64,000 bases of DNA, taken from the NCBI GenBank assembly GCA_033439265.1, contig JAVTVX010000005.1, positions 2,056,001-2,120,000 on the forward strand, read 5' to 3'. Of the stretch, positions 37,101-49,357 are shown one piece after another. The stretch's first letter is position 1; each line of letters begins with the position of its first letter. The notes beneath the pieces were generated by a model. It did not search any database. It was not told the DNA's origin and was given only the letters and a program-made list of their open reading frames with translations. Position numbers and translations under genes: made by a program. This DNA comes from Dillenia suffruticosa. Taxonomy: Eukaryota; Streptophyta; Magnoliopsida; Dilleniales; Dilleniaceae.

Positions 37101-40100
37101 AACGCAGCCTGATCTATCCCTAGAACCATCTCATTGGAACTACTGAATAGCATAACATAGTTCTTCAAATATGTAGCACTCTGGAGGCATAGTCTGTGCA
37201 GTTAAAGATATTGTGGATTCTATAGTTTCAGTTGTGGACTGAGACTGACACTAGCATGGTGTTTGAGTTGTGACCACAATTAGTTTCTTCTACAAGGTGT
37301 CTACACTGATGGGAATAGTGAACCAGCCAATCTGAGGACTTGCAGCCACAAAATTCAGATGTTTCAATTCTAAACTCGGATTCACACAGTCAAAATTTAG
37401 AACTTTTATTGAGTTTCGCTCTTTCCTAATCAGCCATAGGCCCTACTGATATCATTAGGTAGAAGATCAAAGGTCATTGCAAGAATAAATTAGGAGTCAG
37501 ACAGAATCTATTTAAAGGGTCCTTATATGCTTCGAGATAGATTTTGATATAAAATGAAAGATAAGAAAATCAGACAGTTCCTTTCTTCTGTTGAATTTCA
37601 GAAGTTATTTTCATACTTCGAGACTAGTTTCTGAGTTTATTCAAATCCGTCCAAGTATTCTCCATCGTATTTTATCCATCATTTTCCCATTTTTATTCTA
37701 CTTATTTACTGCTGTCGTCCTCTGCATCATACACTACAAGTGAAATAAAAGCTAAGAAGCATTTCCTCATAAAAATAACATAATCCTCCAAGAAGCGCGC
37801 AGATAGAGATAACCGATATGGACATGCAATACAACAAACTTCCATCAAGTAGGAAGCAGTATGAGGTATCGCAAGATAGTATAAATAGAAGTGAACTTCT
37901 TTTTTTGCTTGTCCCCCTGTTTTTAGCATTCCCAAAGTGCTTCGGCAGCTAAAAGATAGGTATGGCAGTCCAAATTTAACCCTCCAATATTTCAATATTG
38001 TCCAAACAGTCATTTAGTCAGAAGCCCACAAAAAGTAAATTAGATATTCTTTTAATCTAATAACATCACAACTTAATTGAGTACAACTTGATATCCTTAT
38101 TGAAGTACATATCAATTTAATATTTCTACCAACCATCTGATCAATAAAAAATAGCATAAATAGATAAATTGTACTCAAATTAGAACAACCACAAGCTAAT
38201 AGTCTTCCTAATTATTTGAAAACCAAACCAACATATCTAAATCTATGAGTATATACCTCCATGTTCTTGTATTTTACCAAATTTTTATATTTTTTATTTG
38301 CAGACAGAGACAGAGACAGAGACAGAATGAACCTTAAAAGTTGCTGCAGCATCGGCAGCAATATCAAAATTTGGAAGCTGAATATAGTCGAAGAACTTTT
38401 TCATGTGTTCTGATTGCAATATATACCTGTTAAACAAAAGCGAAAAATTAGATAAAATAACGTTACAAGGAGCACAGCTAAGTGATTTGATCACCGCCAG
38501 ATGCCAGTTCATGAATTTTGTGTGCATGCAAGGAGTAAAAGAAGGAAACAAAGAAAAACAAGAAGAAAGAGAAAGGTTTGTTACTTATAGAAACATTCAG
38601 GCACAACTAGAGGTGTTAATGACACCGGGTAGTGTCACGGGTACCCGTGACACTACCCGGTCAAAGCTCGAGCCCGGGCTTGGTCAAACCGAGCTTGAGC
38701 CCGAGCTTGGGCTCGGGCAGCTGGGTATTGAGCTCAAGCCCAGCTGTGTCGAGCTCGAAAGCTCGACGAGCTACCGGAAATATTTTAATTTTTTTTAAAA
38801 AAATAATTTTTATATATAATTATATATATGTTTTTAAAAAATTTATATATAAAATTATATTTTTAAGTATATTTTTTAAACATATTACTTGTACCACCCA
38901 ATGACACTAGCCGACGACACTACCCGGTGACACCCAATGACACTTCGAGCTCGAGCTCGAAAACATACAAACTCGGCGAGCTCGAGCTCACCTAAAGTAC
39001 ATCGAGCTCGAGCTCGGGTATTGTGATACCTGCGCTCGACCCGGGTGTCATAACACCCCTAGGCACAACTGAAATTATTTACAAATTCGTAGACAAAAAA
39101 GAAGCAAACCGAAATTCAAATCACAAACCAACCTTTGTACTTGTACTTACCTTGCAACAACTTGATGGCGTACGCACTCTCTCAACATTCCACCATAATG
39201 TAAAGCCATCCCAGGATCTTCATACCTGAAAAGTTTTGCTTAATCACTGAAATTCAGCAGGTAATATCCTTTTAGGACACATGAAACCAAACAGTATGTT
39301 CAATGATTGATGTATAGATGGTCAAAAGGAACAGTCAGAAGGATAAAAGTCGCTTGTAGATAAGGAAGAAACTTGCAAGTAAAATAAAATAAAAGAAAGC
39401 ACAAGCTTCCAGTTTAATTTGATATCCTCTAAAGAAATCTAGTGTTCAAACACCAAAAAGTTACTTATTTCTAATATGGCCACTCAACTGAATATTAAAT
39501 GAAAAAAGTTTTCGCAGAGGCTCTGGGTTTGACAAATGCAGGCAATTAAAAATTAATGACAACGTAAGCCCCATCGGTTGTTGTCACTAATTGTTAGAGA
39601 TCTTCTTGAAGTCAAACACTTACAGTAATCAAGCAAGAAAACTCAAAAAATGATGAGGACAATGCACGTACAGTATTTGGACTTATAAGAATATGGATGA
39701 AATCAACTCCAGCTCCACAAAGTGGTAATCATTGAAATATATATACAATTTCCATGTGATAAATTAAAATAAAAACGAGGAAAATTTTTGCTTCAGAATA
39801 TCAAACCAAGAAGTATCTTACCCTGATACCAACAGATCCATGAGGTCAGTGTTTGCTGCCAAGTAATCAGAGGCGATTAACCGTGACTGGACTGGTTGCC
39901 TTTGTAAATTAGCGACCACTTGGGTGGCATCTTTACGGGCCTATAGAATTGATCTTTTCATGATAAGAAACATCGAGAAAAAGAGTACAAAAAAGGGAAA
40001 ATAATAGAAGTGTAATATGCGTTAATGAGTGAAGCAGATGATGAACAATATGTAATACTCTCATTTCATCTTTCTAGTTGGCATGATTAATGTATCACTA

Positions 40101-41242
40101 GATTCTGTTCAACCATCACCTCTAAATTCAGCTTTGGGAGAAAGTTAATGAGAAGGCGCAGCGTGTTCTCCTTAAAAAACTCCTGTGTCAATTGTGCACA
40201 AGCTTCCGCAACTGGATCAGATTCACTATTGCCATAAAGAACTGACTTGATATCACGTAAGACCTTACATAATTCAGCCATCTGAATATATGTCATTCCA
40301 TAAATAAGGAAACAAGATTAGAACATAAAATGCACAATTCTGGTGCCAAAGAAATCAACAAAATTTGCAACATGTAAGCAACGTAACAGGAAATCAGAAA
40401 CTTTAGATGGCAATTGGGTCTGCTTTTGCTCTCAAAAAAAGTACTTATTTTACCTCAAAATGATTTTCTCAACAATATGGGGATTACTTTGTCAATAATC
40501 TACCAAACCAACTAGGAAAGAAAATCCCGCAAATGCCCTGGAAATCAGAGAATTAGCATGTTCTGTGTCATTGAATGATTCTTCTGCTTTTCCCTCATTT
40601 ATTTTCCTAATTACTTATAATTTAATAGGGAATTCAGTAAATATTGAACCGCCACACGCCTTGCCATTTTCATTTTCCGAAATTAAAATTTAATTCATAT
40701 TCCATGCAACCAAATGTAGCCTAATCTAACTATAGGCTCTAGCTGTCTTTACATGCCTTTAGGCCTTAGCTTAAAATCAATGACAACCATTTTCTCAATA
40801 CCAAATGCTCAGAAAATCAAATATCTTGCACCAAAAAAATCACAATCTCAAATGCATGGCAATCCACATAAGTAAGAACTCACAATCACATTCCAGAAAA
40901 CAATCTAAACAAATGTTGTTTTGGGGGTCAATAAATGAATTTACTCAAGATAAATGAAATCATTTTTTTCCCAGAAAATGAAACTGGTGAAACTCTTAGA
41001 ATTATAATAAAGCACGACAGGACACTTGAATCATTACGAAAATTTGTTTCAATAGAAAAAATGCTTCAATTATCATACATATTATTGTCATGCAATTAAA
41101 CATTTGATTCGCAAAGAAAAAAAAAATGCTAGCATAAACCAAAAATGAAACCATTCAAAATTCCAAAATTGTTCAGAAACCAATATAAAAGTGCAAAATT
41201 GACAAACCCAAATCCCAATTTCCAATAATGTGAATCAGCACA

Positions 41243-41281
<39 letters not shown>

Positions 41282-41405
41282 TAAAATTGAATTTAGTGGT
41301 GCTCTTGTTGGAAGCATCATGGGAGTCAAGATAGATGAGGAGATCGCGAGTTTGACGAACGAGATCAACTGGGGTTCGAGGCTTCGATTTGAATAGACCT
41401 TTCAT
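34112..41405 (-). CDS. MO25-like (CAB39 family) scaffold protein
   Basis: MO25 is a HEAT/armadillo-like scaffold that activates STE20/GCK-type kinases; plant copies act in cell polarity, growth and division. Eleven exons on the minus strand: 41405-41280, 40281-40120, 39940-39822, 39225-39151, 38426-38333, 35973-35914, 35432-35364, 34989-34891, 34514-34470, 34385-34283, 34188-34112 (TGA); 1029 nt, 342 residues, the usual family length. It begins [20 protein letters not shown]. Family blocks include [79 protein letters not shown] and [15 protein letters not shown]. All exon joins keep frame and no lesion is seen, so it is probably functional. A GA repeat sits immediately after the first donor (41249-41278) and a 452-bp MITE lies in the fourth intron. 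Confidence 0.96.
38599..39070. mobile_element. 452-bp Mutator-like MITE with 10-bp target duplication
   Basis: The body 38609-39060 is flanked by perfect direct repeats AGGCACAACT (38599-38608 and 39061-39070). Terminal inverted repeats are AGAGGTGTTAATGACACC at the left and AGGGGTGTTATGACACCC at the right end (read inward). A 9-10 bp duplication with such ends fits Mutator-like elements. The inside is GC-rich at both ends, with many CGAGCTCGAGCT words and an AT-rich centre, and has no transposase, so it is non-autonomous. It sits in the MO25-like intron 38427-39150. Confidence 0.85.
38624..38661. repeat. 38-bp perfect palindrome in the MITE
   Basis: ACCGGGTAGTGTCACGGGT is followed at once by its exact reverse complement, ending at 38661. 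There is no spacer, so single-stranded DNA or RNA could form a hairpin of up to 19 bp. Confidence 0.95.
41249..41278. repeat. GA microsatellite at MO25-like donor
   Basis: GA repeat directly abutting the first exon's donor; on the gene strand the intron begins GTCTCTCTCT. Confidence 0.95.
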
Positions 41406-41797
41406 TGTTGAATTGTATTTGCTTTTCTCTTATGTGTTAGGGAAAATTATTCAGGAAGAAAATTGTAGGGTTTGAGACAGGAGAGGAAAAGGGTTTAGTG
41501 CAGAGATTGAGATTTGGGTGGTGGATTGTCTTAAAGAGCAATGACATTGTGTTGCAAGTGGCTTTTCCATATACGCCTTCGCTTCTCTGCTGTATTTTGA
41601 GTTTTCCGGAGAGAGAGAGAGAGAGAGAAAGAATTTGGATGTTAATGAATTTTCATGGTTATATTTAGATAGTCACCAAGTTGTCACTTGTGGATTAAAT
41701 GGCGGGGGAAGCTTCTGTCTGGAAAATATTAGCTACTCTATTTTAGTTTTTATATAATATCTTTTAACCATTTAAAAAATTATTAAAATATAGGATT

Positions 41798-41832
<35 letters not shown>

Positions 41833-42167
41833 CTTTTATAAAAACTTAATTTCAAATTTTGCAAATAAATCTAACTGTAATTTTATAATTTCAAGAAACT
41901 GATATATGTCTTAGTTACTCTCTTATCATAACACGAATTATAAATGTATTTTTGATTAATTTGTAAATATATATTTAAAAGAGTAGTAATTAAAACTTTT
42001 ACTATAATAATAATCTTATATCTTGATGGTTGCTTGATTACTATTCTTAAAAAAGATAAAAAAAAAAAAAGGCAATTTGGAATAGGACAGTGCAGTGGGG
42101 GGCAGCGCTTAGAAGCAGAAGAATCATGAAGATACTAACTTTACGAACAGAACAGTGTCAGACGCCA

Positions 42168-42200
<33 letters not shown>

Positions 42201-43440
42201 TTTATCACATGAATTCATCTTTTCTTCCTCTTTAGAATCCAATCCACCACAAGAGGTCTCTGCAAAAGCCCACTTTCCCCTGGCATTATCCTCACAAAAG
42301 TTGAGTTCACTTTCCACCTGAAAAACTCACATAACAACTATGACCTTTGCATCCAACACACGTTATGAATCCCTTCCCCATCCACTTCTCTCTCTGTCTG
42401 TCATTTCCTCCTCTATTTTATTATTGTGATTGGCTACAACTTTGTTCCCAACAATTTTCAAGACATGAGAACTCACCAATTTTGTCAACAGTGACCAAAT
42501 GCTATAAAACTTCTCGAAAACAATTTTTGGGGCAGTCCTACGTTTTATTTTTATATTTGTTCTGATTTAGTTTTAAATCATTTTTTTAATTAAATTGTAA
42601 ACATATAAATTTAGTTACAATTTCGGTGTCCTATGTAACATTGATGTGACTCAGTTGGGTCATGTGGCGAGAGAGAGAGGGAGGGACAAAAAAGGAAGAG
42701 AAAAAAGTTTGTACAATGATGGTGAAGAGATATCATCACCGGCGATCAACGAGTTAGACTAAGATACAAAAGATCGAGAAAGAAAGGATATCCCCGGCGA
42801 AGACAGGAAGGGAAAGACAGAGAAATAAAGAGGGAAAAAGAAAGAGAGAGAGCGAGCAAATCGCCTGCGAAAGTTAGCAAACAAACTGAACGCATATGAG
42901 ATAGTGTAGATCGATCGAGTGAGAGGGATTAGAAATTAATCGAGATTGATTAAGAAAGAAGGCTGAGTACGAGAGAAATAATATCTTTTTTTTTTTTTTA
43001 TTATAATGAGTTTTGAATTTTGAATAATGAGATTGAAAAAAATGAATATAATTAATAAACTGGTTTTTTAGGGATCAGAAAACTAATATCAATTGAGCTC
43101 GGAAAGGGGAGAGTTTTTTCAACATCAATCAAGAAATATAAATCAAATGAGAGAGAGAGAGATTGGAGATCGAATCGATCTCTTTCTTTTTCTGCATCTT
43201 CTCCCTCTTCTTTTTCTAATTTTGATGTGCTCATCTTTCTTCTTTTTTTTTATCTCTCTATTTATCTTTACCGTGAGTGACGTGACGTCCGCTCTTTCTC
43301 TCTCTTTTCCTCTCTTCTTTCTATCTTTGCCTATGCGGCCGGCGGTCCAATCTCTTTTTTCCTCTCCATGTCTCTCTCTCTCTCTCTTCTCTCTCTATCA
43401 ACAACGATGACGTGTGTTTTGTCACCAATGATGTCCTAAA
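41406..43440. other. MO25-like 5' flank and CT/GA-rich low-complexity DNA
   Basis: The first part is the MO25-like promoter and 5' UTR. A TA repeat lies at about 41804-41830. From 42175 to 43400 purine-rich and pyrimidine-rich tracts dominate (CT run 42178-42202, GA-rich 42668-42990, CT-rich 43180-43400). Open frames there are artefacts of CT repeats. No gene recognised. Confidence 0.55.
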
Positions 43441-44299
43441 AAATGTCCATATACTCCCTTTAATTGTTAATATTGCTCTCTCTGTATAAAAAATAATATT
43501 AATTTGGTTCATAATTATCATTATTTTTATCATTTTTGTTAATGAAATTTTATTAACATGATATATACTATTATTATTATTATACAATATTTAATATATA
43601 TTGAGATAATATTGAAAGCATATTTATTATATATACTATAACATATTAATTACTCTTAGTATTAGAGATTGGATTATATAAATGCAACTCTATACATCTA
43701 TTCCATACAGAATAATACATAACATATTTCTCGATTATATTTTTTTCTCTTCATTTTTTAAGAAATGGTCCCTAAAAATTCAAATCCTAATAAACTATTT
43801 AATTATTGGAACATTTCTTTTATGTTTCCAATAATTTTAAATTTTTAAAACTTTTATCATATTTACTTTCTCACCTCACACATTTCTTTCTTTTTCTTTT
43901 TTATTCTTTTTAAGGACTTTCAGTTGAAGAAAAATAAAGAATTTTAATTACTAATTTTTCAATTTTTCAATTTTATATTTTACATAATTATATTTTTATA
44001 TTTTTAGTTTTAATATATATGAATTTATATATTTATAAATTTACATATATACTTTGCCCTATGAAGTGAAATCCTGGCTCCGCCACTATTTTTTTTTTTT
44101 CATTTTCTCCGAGTCCTCTCTCTATCTTCGCTACGAGTGATATCCATATATTTTCTCTCTCTTTATGCTACTCGATACTAAATTAAAGCACGAGAACGAT
44201 GCGAATGCCATATAGAAAGCCACATGATTTATTTAGCAAGATGTGGAGTCTATTTGTAATTTGTTACAAGATTGGAATTTTACAAAATTTATACTTTTC
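43441..44299. other. AT-rich spacer
   Basis: Very AT-rich DNA with ATT/TATA-type repeats; no gene, RNA gene or element recognised. Confidence 0.55.
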
Positions 44300-44525
44300 A
44301 ACTTAATAGTTTTTCGGTCAATGCTAAGTTAGTCTAATAGGATATAACGCTAGATTTCTTAATTAAGATTTTAAGTTCAATTCGTGACTTGAACATAGAG
44401 TAGACTATCTTGAGAGGGTAGCCCCCTAAATGGACCACTATAAGTTCTGAACTGGATTAATCGAATTATAAATCCAAATTTCGATCGGTATAATAATAAT
44501 AATAAAAAAAACTTAATAGTTTTTC
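44300..44525 (+). mobile_element. 194-bp SINE with 16-bp target duplication
   Basis: The body 44316-44509 is bracketed by perfect repeats AACTTAATAGTTTTTC (44300-44315 and 44510-44525). It has a B-box-like AAGTTCAATTCGTGAC near 44371-44386, a middle with TAGCCCCCTAAATGGACC, and a GGATTAATCGAATT segment before an AAT/A-rich tail. The middle and 3' parts resemble the element at 56980-57165, so both belong to one family. Confidence 0.82.
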
Positions 44526-44650
44526 CTTCCTTTTTTTTTTTCTTGTTTAGAACTACATTAGATAATGGGATAACAGTTTAGAAGTGTATGTATAATTATT
44601 CTTTTTTATAAATAATGTATTTCATCGAGAAATTCTTTTTCCTTCCTCCC

Positions 44651-44879
44651 AAACAAGCTGTAGCTTCTCCTGGGGTCACTGTTTTGGAGGACCCCCCGCA
44701 AGATCTTCTTAAGTTCCTTTCTGCAGATGCTTCAGGAGTGGGGGCTCGTAGGACTAGAGTTTTTAGGCCTCCTTCTGTAGTGGGTTTCGGCCCTTAATTT
44801 CTTGTTGGGCCTTTTGTTGCGTTTCCTTCTTACCAAAAAAAAAAAAAAAAAAAAGAAGAAAAAAAACAAGCTGTAGCTT
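44651..44879 (+). mobile_element. 197-bp retroposon with poly-A tail and 16-bp target duplication
   Basis: The insert 44667-44863 lies between perfect repeats AAACAAGCTGTAGCTT (44651-44666 and 44864-44879). It ends in a poly-A/AAG tail from 44834. The body contains the end of an open frame (FLSADASGVGARRTRVFRPP) and TTGTTGGGCCTTTTGTTGCG before the tail, like other plant L1 3' ends and like the copy at 58227-58457. It is a 5'-truncated L1 copy or a retrocopy of an mRNA 3' end. Confidence 0.8.
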
Positions 44880-45259
44880 TTAAGGAAAATATAATCTTCT
44901 TGACAAGTCATGGGTAGAAAGCTCCCAGTAATGTGGTCGTATCATAATAGTCTAGCTCTCCGGTGAGTGTGTTTTATTTATTTATTTTTCCTTTTTTTTT
45001 TCTTTTTTACGACTAGATCTCTGTTATAGGCACCTAAATTGTTGGAAGATGAATTATTAATTCATCATAAATCATCGACTCATAAGCTTTTCATCCCCAA
45101 AAAAAAATAATCTATTTTCATCAATTGCTTTGCAAGTTTTCTTTTCAATTATCCAATTGTTAGAAGCTTGCCAATACTTCAAGTCCGCCATGTTGGGCCC
45201 AATTCATGTTGAGTTATTCGATTAATCAGATTCTAATTTAGGGATTGATTCTCATAATA

Positions 45260-45345
45260 TTTGTTTTTTTATTTATAAAATTTAAATTTGAGATTTTGAT
45301 GAAAAAAATCTAATATTTTATTACTAAATCCGTAGGATATTTATC
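45260..45345 (-). mobile_element. Degenerate SINE-like repeat
   Basis: On the minus strand, CTACGGATTTAGTAATAAA..., AATCTCAAATTTAAATTTTA and an A-rich end resemble a second copy near 55010-55085 and partial copies near 27265-27340 and 48315-48385. No target duplication is visible; family status is tentative. Confidence 0.35.
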
Positions 45346-45929
45346 TAATTATACTTTAACAAAACAATATTCCAAGAACACCATGCTTTATTTGTCATGT
45401 ATAAAACTATATTGATATACTTTGAGAAGCCAATTCCTTTCATTCTTTTATGAAAGTGCAACCCTAAAATAATTAAGGATCTCACGCTTCAAAAGTAAAC
45501 CCTAATATTGTCACTTCCTTTGGAAAAGTAATTTGAACCAATAACTAAGCTATTAGTTTATAGAAAAACGAGGAAGTGCAGAATCGAACATCAAATCCCA
45601 ACTATAAAAAGGTTAGCAGAAATTGTTTTCAATGACAATGTTCTAAACCTTTTTCTGCGAAATGAAAAAAAAAAAAAAAAAAAAAAAACTTTTTTCATGC
45701 CAAATACTAGAGCTTAGCATACGATTCTCTCTCCATATTAAATTTTTTTTTAATGTCCTGTCCTAATTCTTCTTATCTGTCAACCGTACATGGGATTCGA
45801 GTTCGCCAAGTGTTGCAGTTTTTCTACCTGAAGCAATTGATTGTCTAACTTGTACAAGTGATGGTATATAATATATTTCTAATTTAAACAAATTCTTTAA
45901 CTAATGTTCGTCAAATAAACAAAACCCGT

Positions 45930-46853
45930 CACTATCAAAAAATGCAACGACCAAAAAATTTATCGTTAAAAATCTATTTTCTATCATCGAAAAGTATTAA
46001 CGATAAATTTTTTCCGTGTTAAATCCGTCACGGATAATAATCCCGTTAATTATCAACGATAAATTTTTTTCTGTCGTTAATATCAATAAAGGATTAACAA
46101 CGAAAAAAATCTATCTCTAAAAAAATTAAAAATAATAATAAAAATTAAAAAAATCAATGAAGAACCCATCCATCACTGATTTTAAGAGTACTAAAAAATA
46201 AATAAATTTTACTCCAAATCTCCCCCGACCCGCCACTTTAATTTCCTCACGTTAGAACTCGAGCATAGTCAACATCTCATCACCAACACAACCACCCAGC
46301 CATTCCTATCATCTTATCATATTATTATTTTTTCACTTATTATCTTTTAACTCATTTTTAATAATAATAAAATTATATAAAATTATATTTTTTTTATAAA
46401 ATAATAAAATAATTTTATAAAAGCTTAAAATAAAATAATAAAAAATTAAAATAATAAAATAATATTATCCTTCTACAAAATAAAATTAAAATTAAAATAA
46501 TTAATATTAAATAAAAATTAAAAAATTAAAAAATTAAAAAAAAATTAAAAATAAAAAAAAATCAGTCGCTAATCTATCGGTAATCCGTTACTAATTTTTT
46601 CGTCGGTAATCCGTTGCTAATTTTTCCGTCAGTAATCCGTCGGTAAAATTTTCATCAGTAATCCATCAGTAATTTATCGCTGATGAGTTTATAAAAAATT
46701 AAAAAAAAAAATTTGAAATTTTAAAAATTTTAAAAAATTTTAAAAATTTTAAAAATCCATCGGTAATATTTTCGTCGGTAAAATTTCTATCGCTATTACC
46801 AACGGAAAAAAATCCATCGATAATTTTTCGTAGCTGAAAGTCCATTTTATAGT
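45930..46853. mobile_element. Non-autonomous DNA transposon, CACTA-like
   Basis: The ends are imperfect inverted repeats: (C)ACTATCAAAAAATGCAACG at the left and ACTATAAAATGGACTTTC read inward from the right. Both flanks hold many short subterminal repeats such as CCGTCGGTAA, GTCGGTAATCC and their inverses (dense at 46563-46690 and 46755-46835), around an AT-only core. This organisation is typical of CACTA (En/Spm) derivatives. The right end reads TAGTA rather than TAGTG, and a 3-bp target duplication cannot be confirmed. No coding capacity. Confidence 0.6.
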
Positions 46854-46859
46854 AATGCT

Positions 46860-49312
46860 TGTATATACCAATGTTTAAATTAAGAAAATATTTTTTATAT
46901 AAAATATTGATATTCGATAATTACGTTGAATCCAATTAAATTCAGTTTAAGTCAATAAATTAAAAAAAAATAATTTGTATAATAATTCATCTAATCATGT
47001 TCCCAACTTGTTTTGCTAGATTTTAAAATCAACACGGAAAATTTTGAGAATTTTTCTCATAATATCTTTTCATCAGAGTTAAATTTTGAGATTCTTAAGG
47101 TGAGAGGCAAACACTCTTGCATCCTAAGTTATATAACGTACGAAAGGAGAAAGAAGTTAAAAGGGTAGTGATTTGTGTTGTCTAGTGTAAGGCTGCTAAT
47201 TTTATTTAGTTTTGATCGAAATAGTTTATTTTTTAATATCTTATTAGCTAAATACGTTTTGATCAAAATATTTTGAATATGTTTATTTCGTTTTGATACA
47301 AAATTATAATTTTAACAAAAAAATAGAAACAAAATTGTAATCTTATCCATAAAGAACCTAAGGAATGTAATTATAATTTTATCTTCATATGATTATTAAA
47401 TTATAATTTTAACACTTAAATTTTGACCATATGGAAATATTTTAAAATTTGAAACTTATTTTTAAATATTTAATGCTGATATTATATAATTTGAAATTAA
47501 TTTTATTTATAAATTTCAATTTCAATTCATTTATATTAAATTATTATTTTAAAATATATCTATTTTATATATAAAGGATCTTAAAATAAAATTCTAGAAA
47601 TATTTTATTATTAAAATATGTCATACCAATAAAAAAAAAACAAAAAAACAAAAAAACAAAACGGCAATGAGAAAAGAATTGATAAACTTAGTTTAATTTA
47701 TCGAGATTACCTTTTCCTATTATTGAGACGGTACAATCACAAATAATACACACACAATTACAAAAATACCCTCGCGCGGAAATATATATCACGTGAAGCT
47801 CCAACTCCCAGCCTTTCTTTTCCCCCACAAAAAGGTGCGAACCACTATTCGACTTTACCTTGCCTACACAATCAATCATGTTATAAAGGCAACACGCAAT
47901 GTTTGAACACATTAATGACGATCACACCAAACGAATATAATTTAATAATTAATATTTTAATTATTTTTTTAAAAGTAATTTTAAATTTTATTAATCATTC
48001 TAATTTATTTTATTATTATATAAGAGAAAAAAGTCATATATATGCTTTTATAGTGGAAAATTATTATTATTTTTTTGGTTGAAAGGAAAATTATTATTAT
48101 TATTATTATTATTATTTCAATCACACTCTCAACACAAACGAAGAATTGCCGTATTGATATCAATGTATAATTTCTTTAGTAGGCAATCACCTTTTACGTC
48201 ATTAGTAAAAGAAATGTTATTGGTTTAATTTTTTTTTATAATTAATCGATAATTAAAATCATATTTAATTAATTTAATTTGAGTATCGTCAAATTTAATT
48301 TAAAGAGTTAGAAGATTTTTTAATATAAATTTTTTTTATTTTTAAATTTTTAATTTAAAATTTGATTAAAAAATTTATTATAGTATTGTGAAATTATTAA
48401 AAGCGTTGAACCGGTGGGTCTTTTCATGCTATACGATCAATTTATTAAAAAAAAAAAGTTTTACATTTTTGGTGGATAATTGTCACCTTCATGTAGAGTG
48501 ACCAATCAATGCCAAATTGATACGTGGACCTAACCCCTCCTCATCCTATGGGAACAAAGCAAAGGGGTTTCTCTCAAAATTATCCTCTCTGTGCAGTTTT
48601 TTTGTAACAGGAATCCGAGGAGTTGGCATCATTTTATCTTCCATTTCTTACCTAAATTTTTGCAAGGCAAGCACAGCCACAAAAACCCCGCAGAGGATTA
48701 TCTGTTTGCCACAAAGAAGCTATGTAAGCATCTTCTTCCTGAAATGGGTAATGCCACTGTCCGTAAAAATATTATTCTCCTCAGAATTTTGTCTTCTTTG
48801 TTTTGTTTCTGGGATGATCGGATTTTTTAACTTTTTTTTGTATGGAAAAAAGACCATATCAAAATTGGAAAATGCTCATTGTTAACATATTGAAGAACAA
48901 TGTGAATTAGTAGAGGCCCAAAAAAAAAAAAAAAGAGAGAGAGAAATGTTTCTTATTTCCTTTTGCTTTCTGAATTTAACATTATTTATTTCTTATTTTG
49001 TTGGGTGACAGTTTTTACCAATTATTTCTTTTATTGCAATTTAGCTTCAGCCTTTTGGGTGGAAAGATCACCTGTGTGTGTTTTCTTTTTCTTTTTCTTT
49101 TGTTTTTTTGGATGAGTGTTAAAAGTTCTTGCATTTTCTTTATGTGAAAAAAAAAAAAAAATTTCTTAATATTTTAATTCCAGTCATAAGATATGACTAA
49201 ATTATTCTAACGCAGACGAGTTTTGAGATTAGGATTTATTTTTATCAGGTTGAAGCAGTAAAAACAATCTTAAAAGAAAAGCTAGCAACATGGTTTCATT
49301 GAAGAATCCCAA

Positions 49313-49357
<45 letters not shown>

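Noticed and set aside
37702-38013. 103-codon minus-strand ORF in an MO25-like intron
   Set aside because: No recognisable domain, and MO25-like exons on either side join in frame without it.
38403-38904. ORFs of 131 and 90 codons across the MITE
   Set aside because: They arise from the GC-rich repeat arms of the transposable element and an MO25-like intron.
43052-43587. Several ORFs of 60-105 codons
   Set aside because: They are products of CT/GA low-complexity DNA without domains.
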